This document shows positions 63,755 through 64,000 of a stretch of 64,000 nucleotides of DNA, piece by piece (the stretch's first letter is position 1; each line of letters begins with the position of its first letter). The stretch comes from Phycisphaerales bacterium (GTDB taxonomy: Bacteria; Planctomycetota; Phycisphaerae; Phycisphaerales; SM1A02). Made by a program: the position numbers and the translations under genes. The notes under the pieces were generated by a model. That model searched no databases and had not been told where the DNA came from. It worked only from the letters and a program-made list of their open reading frames with translations. Where the stretch lies: contig JAKVBX010000001.1 of the NCBI GenBank assembly GCA_022446795.1, forward strand, positions 438,651 through 502,650, read 5' to 3'.

Positions 63755-64000
63755 CTACAGGACCAGCACCAGCGTCACGACCAGCAGGACCCAGACCAGG
63801 TCCAGGAAGTGCCAGTACATCGCCGTGTAGTGAATGCCCCGGCGTCGGTCGGGACCCCACGCCGCGACAACAACGAGGACCGTGATGATCCCCAGCGGCA
63901 CCAGGCCACCGAGCACGTGAGCCGCATGAACACCGGTCATGACGTAGAAGCCCGAGACGGCCAGCCCGGCAGCCTCGTCACGATCGACCAGCCCCTGCAT
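63755..64000 (-). CDS. ctaE: Cytochrome c oxidase subunit III, C-terminal fragment (cut by window edge)
   Basis: The last 81 residues of a heme-copper oxidase subunit III. GFYVMTGVHAAHVLGGLVPLG and YWHFLDLVWVLLVVTLVLVL-type segments are the conserved last two helices. The gene continues beyond the right edge, so start and length cannot be given. It is probably the 3' end of an oxidase operon; ctaA/ctaB lie about 10 kb away. Confidence 0.9.
   Translation of the reverse strand: MQGLVDRDEAAGLAVSGFYVMTGVHAAHVLGGLVPLGIITVLVVVAAWGPDRRRGIHYTAMYWHFLDLVWVLLVVTLVLVL

Overview
The window reads as chromosomal DNA of a planctomycete, most likely of the class Phycisphaerae. The basis is high-GC, densely packed genes with short gaps, six secreted proteins that end in a Cys-flanked, two-repeat dockerin-like module (the 'GC-type dockerin' typical of Phycisphaerae), a fused FHA-ECF sigma factor, a CxPSR sulfatase, paired amidohydrolases and large porins. 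The taxonomy is inferred from protein style; there is no rRNA gene here. I see no mobile element, integrase, CRISPR array or phage gene.

Layout. 0-4.4 kb: TauE/SafE exporter, EamA transporter, and a putP-type symporter overlapping an FHA-sigma gene. 4.6-5.8 kb: secreted AA10 lytic polysaccharide monooxygenase with CBM and dockerin. 5.8-11.6 kb: AlkK-like acyl-CoA ligase divergent from a glutaryl-CoA dehydrogenase, then dCMP deaminase, acyltransferase-3 and a lone astB. 12-19.4 kb: two-gene amidohydrolase unit, aldehyde dehydrogenase and a dockerin protein. 19.5-26 kb: JmjC-like cupin, lipoprotein, sulfatase, secreted putative metalloprotease with dockerin, a terminator and tRNA-Ala(GGC). 26-31 kb: housekeeping genes (trxA, folP, glmS, rarA, 5-formyl-THF cyclo-ligase). 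31-36 kb: L,D-transpeptidase and two paralogous porins, followed by about 1.1 kb of nearly gene-free DNA. 37-45 kb: orphan nuoH, carB, plsC-like, ruvA, mannose-1-P guanylyltransferase, ruvX. 45-51 kb: gingipain-like C25 protein, 6-phosphogluconolactonase, prenyltransferase-repeat protein, esterase. 51-54.6 kb: ctaA and ctaB divergent, and a DUF3179 protein. 54.8-62.7 kb: an extracellular protease block (HEYGH metallopeptidase, subtilase, M1 peptidase). 62.7-64 kb: two zinc-ribbon membrane paralogues and the C-terminus of cytochrome oxidase subunit III, cut by the window edge.

Functionally, the window mixes core metabolism with an extracellular degradation kit (LPMO, sulfatase and four predicted proteases), most of whose members carry the dockerin tail; no cohesin is visible here. 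Heme A synthesis (ctaA/ctaB) and oxidase subunit III lie within 12 kb of each other, consistent with aerobic life.

The most notable points are: a repeated TAnnnT box 6-7 nt before ATG with no Shine-Dalgarno (candidate leaderless mRNAs); likely -10 boxes built on the stop codon of the preceding gene; a terminator hairpin after the subtilase whose 3' arm is the ribosome-binding site of the M1 peptidase; a 699-bp gap-free duplicated C-terminal module in the two adjacent protease genes; and an amidohydrolase pair in which only one of three domains keeps the HxH metal motif.
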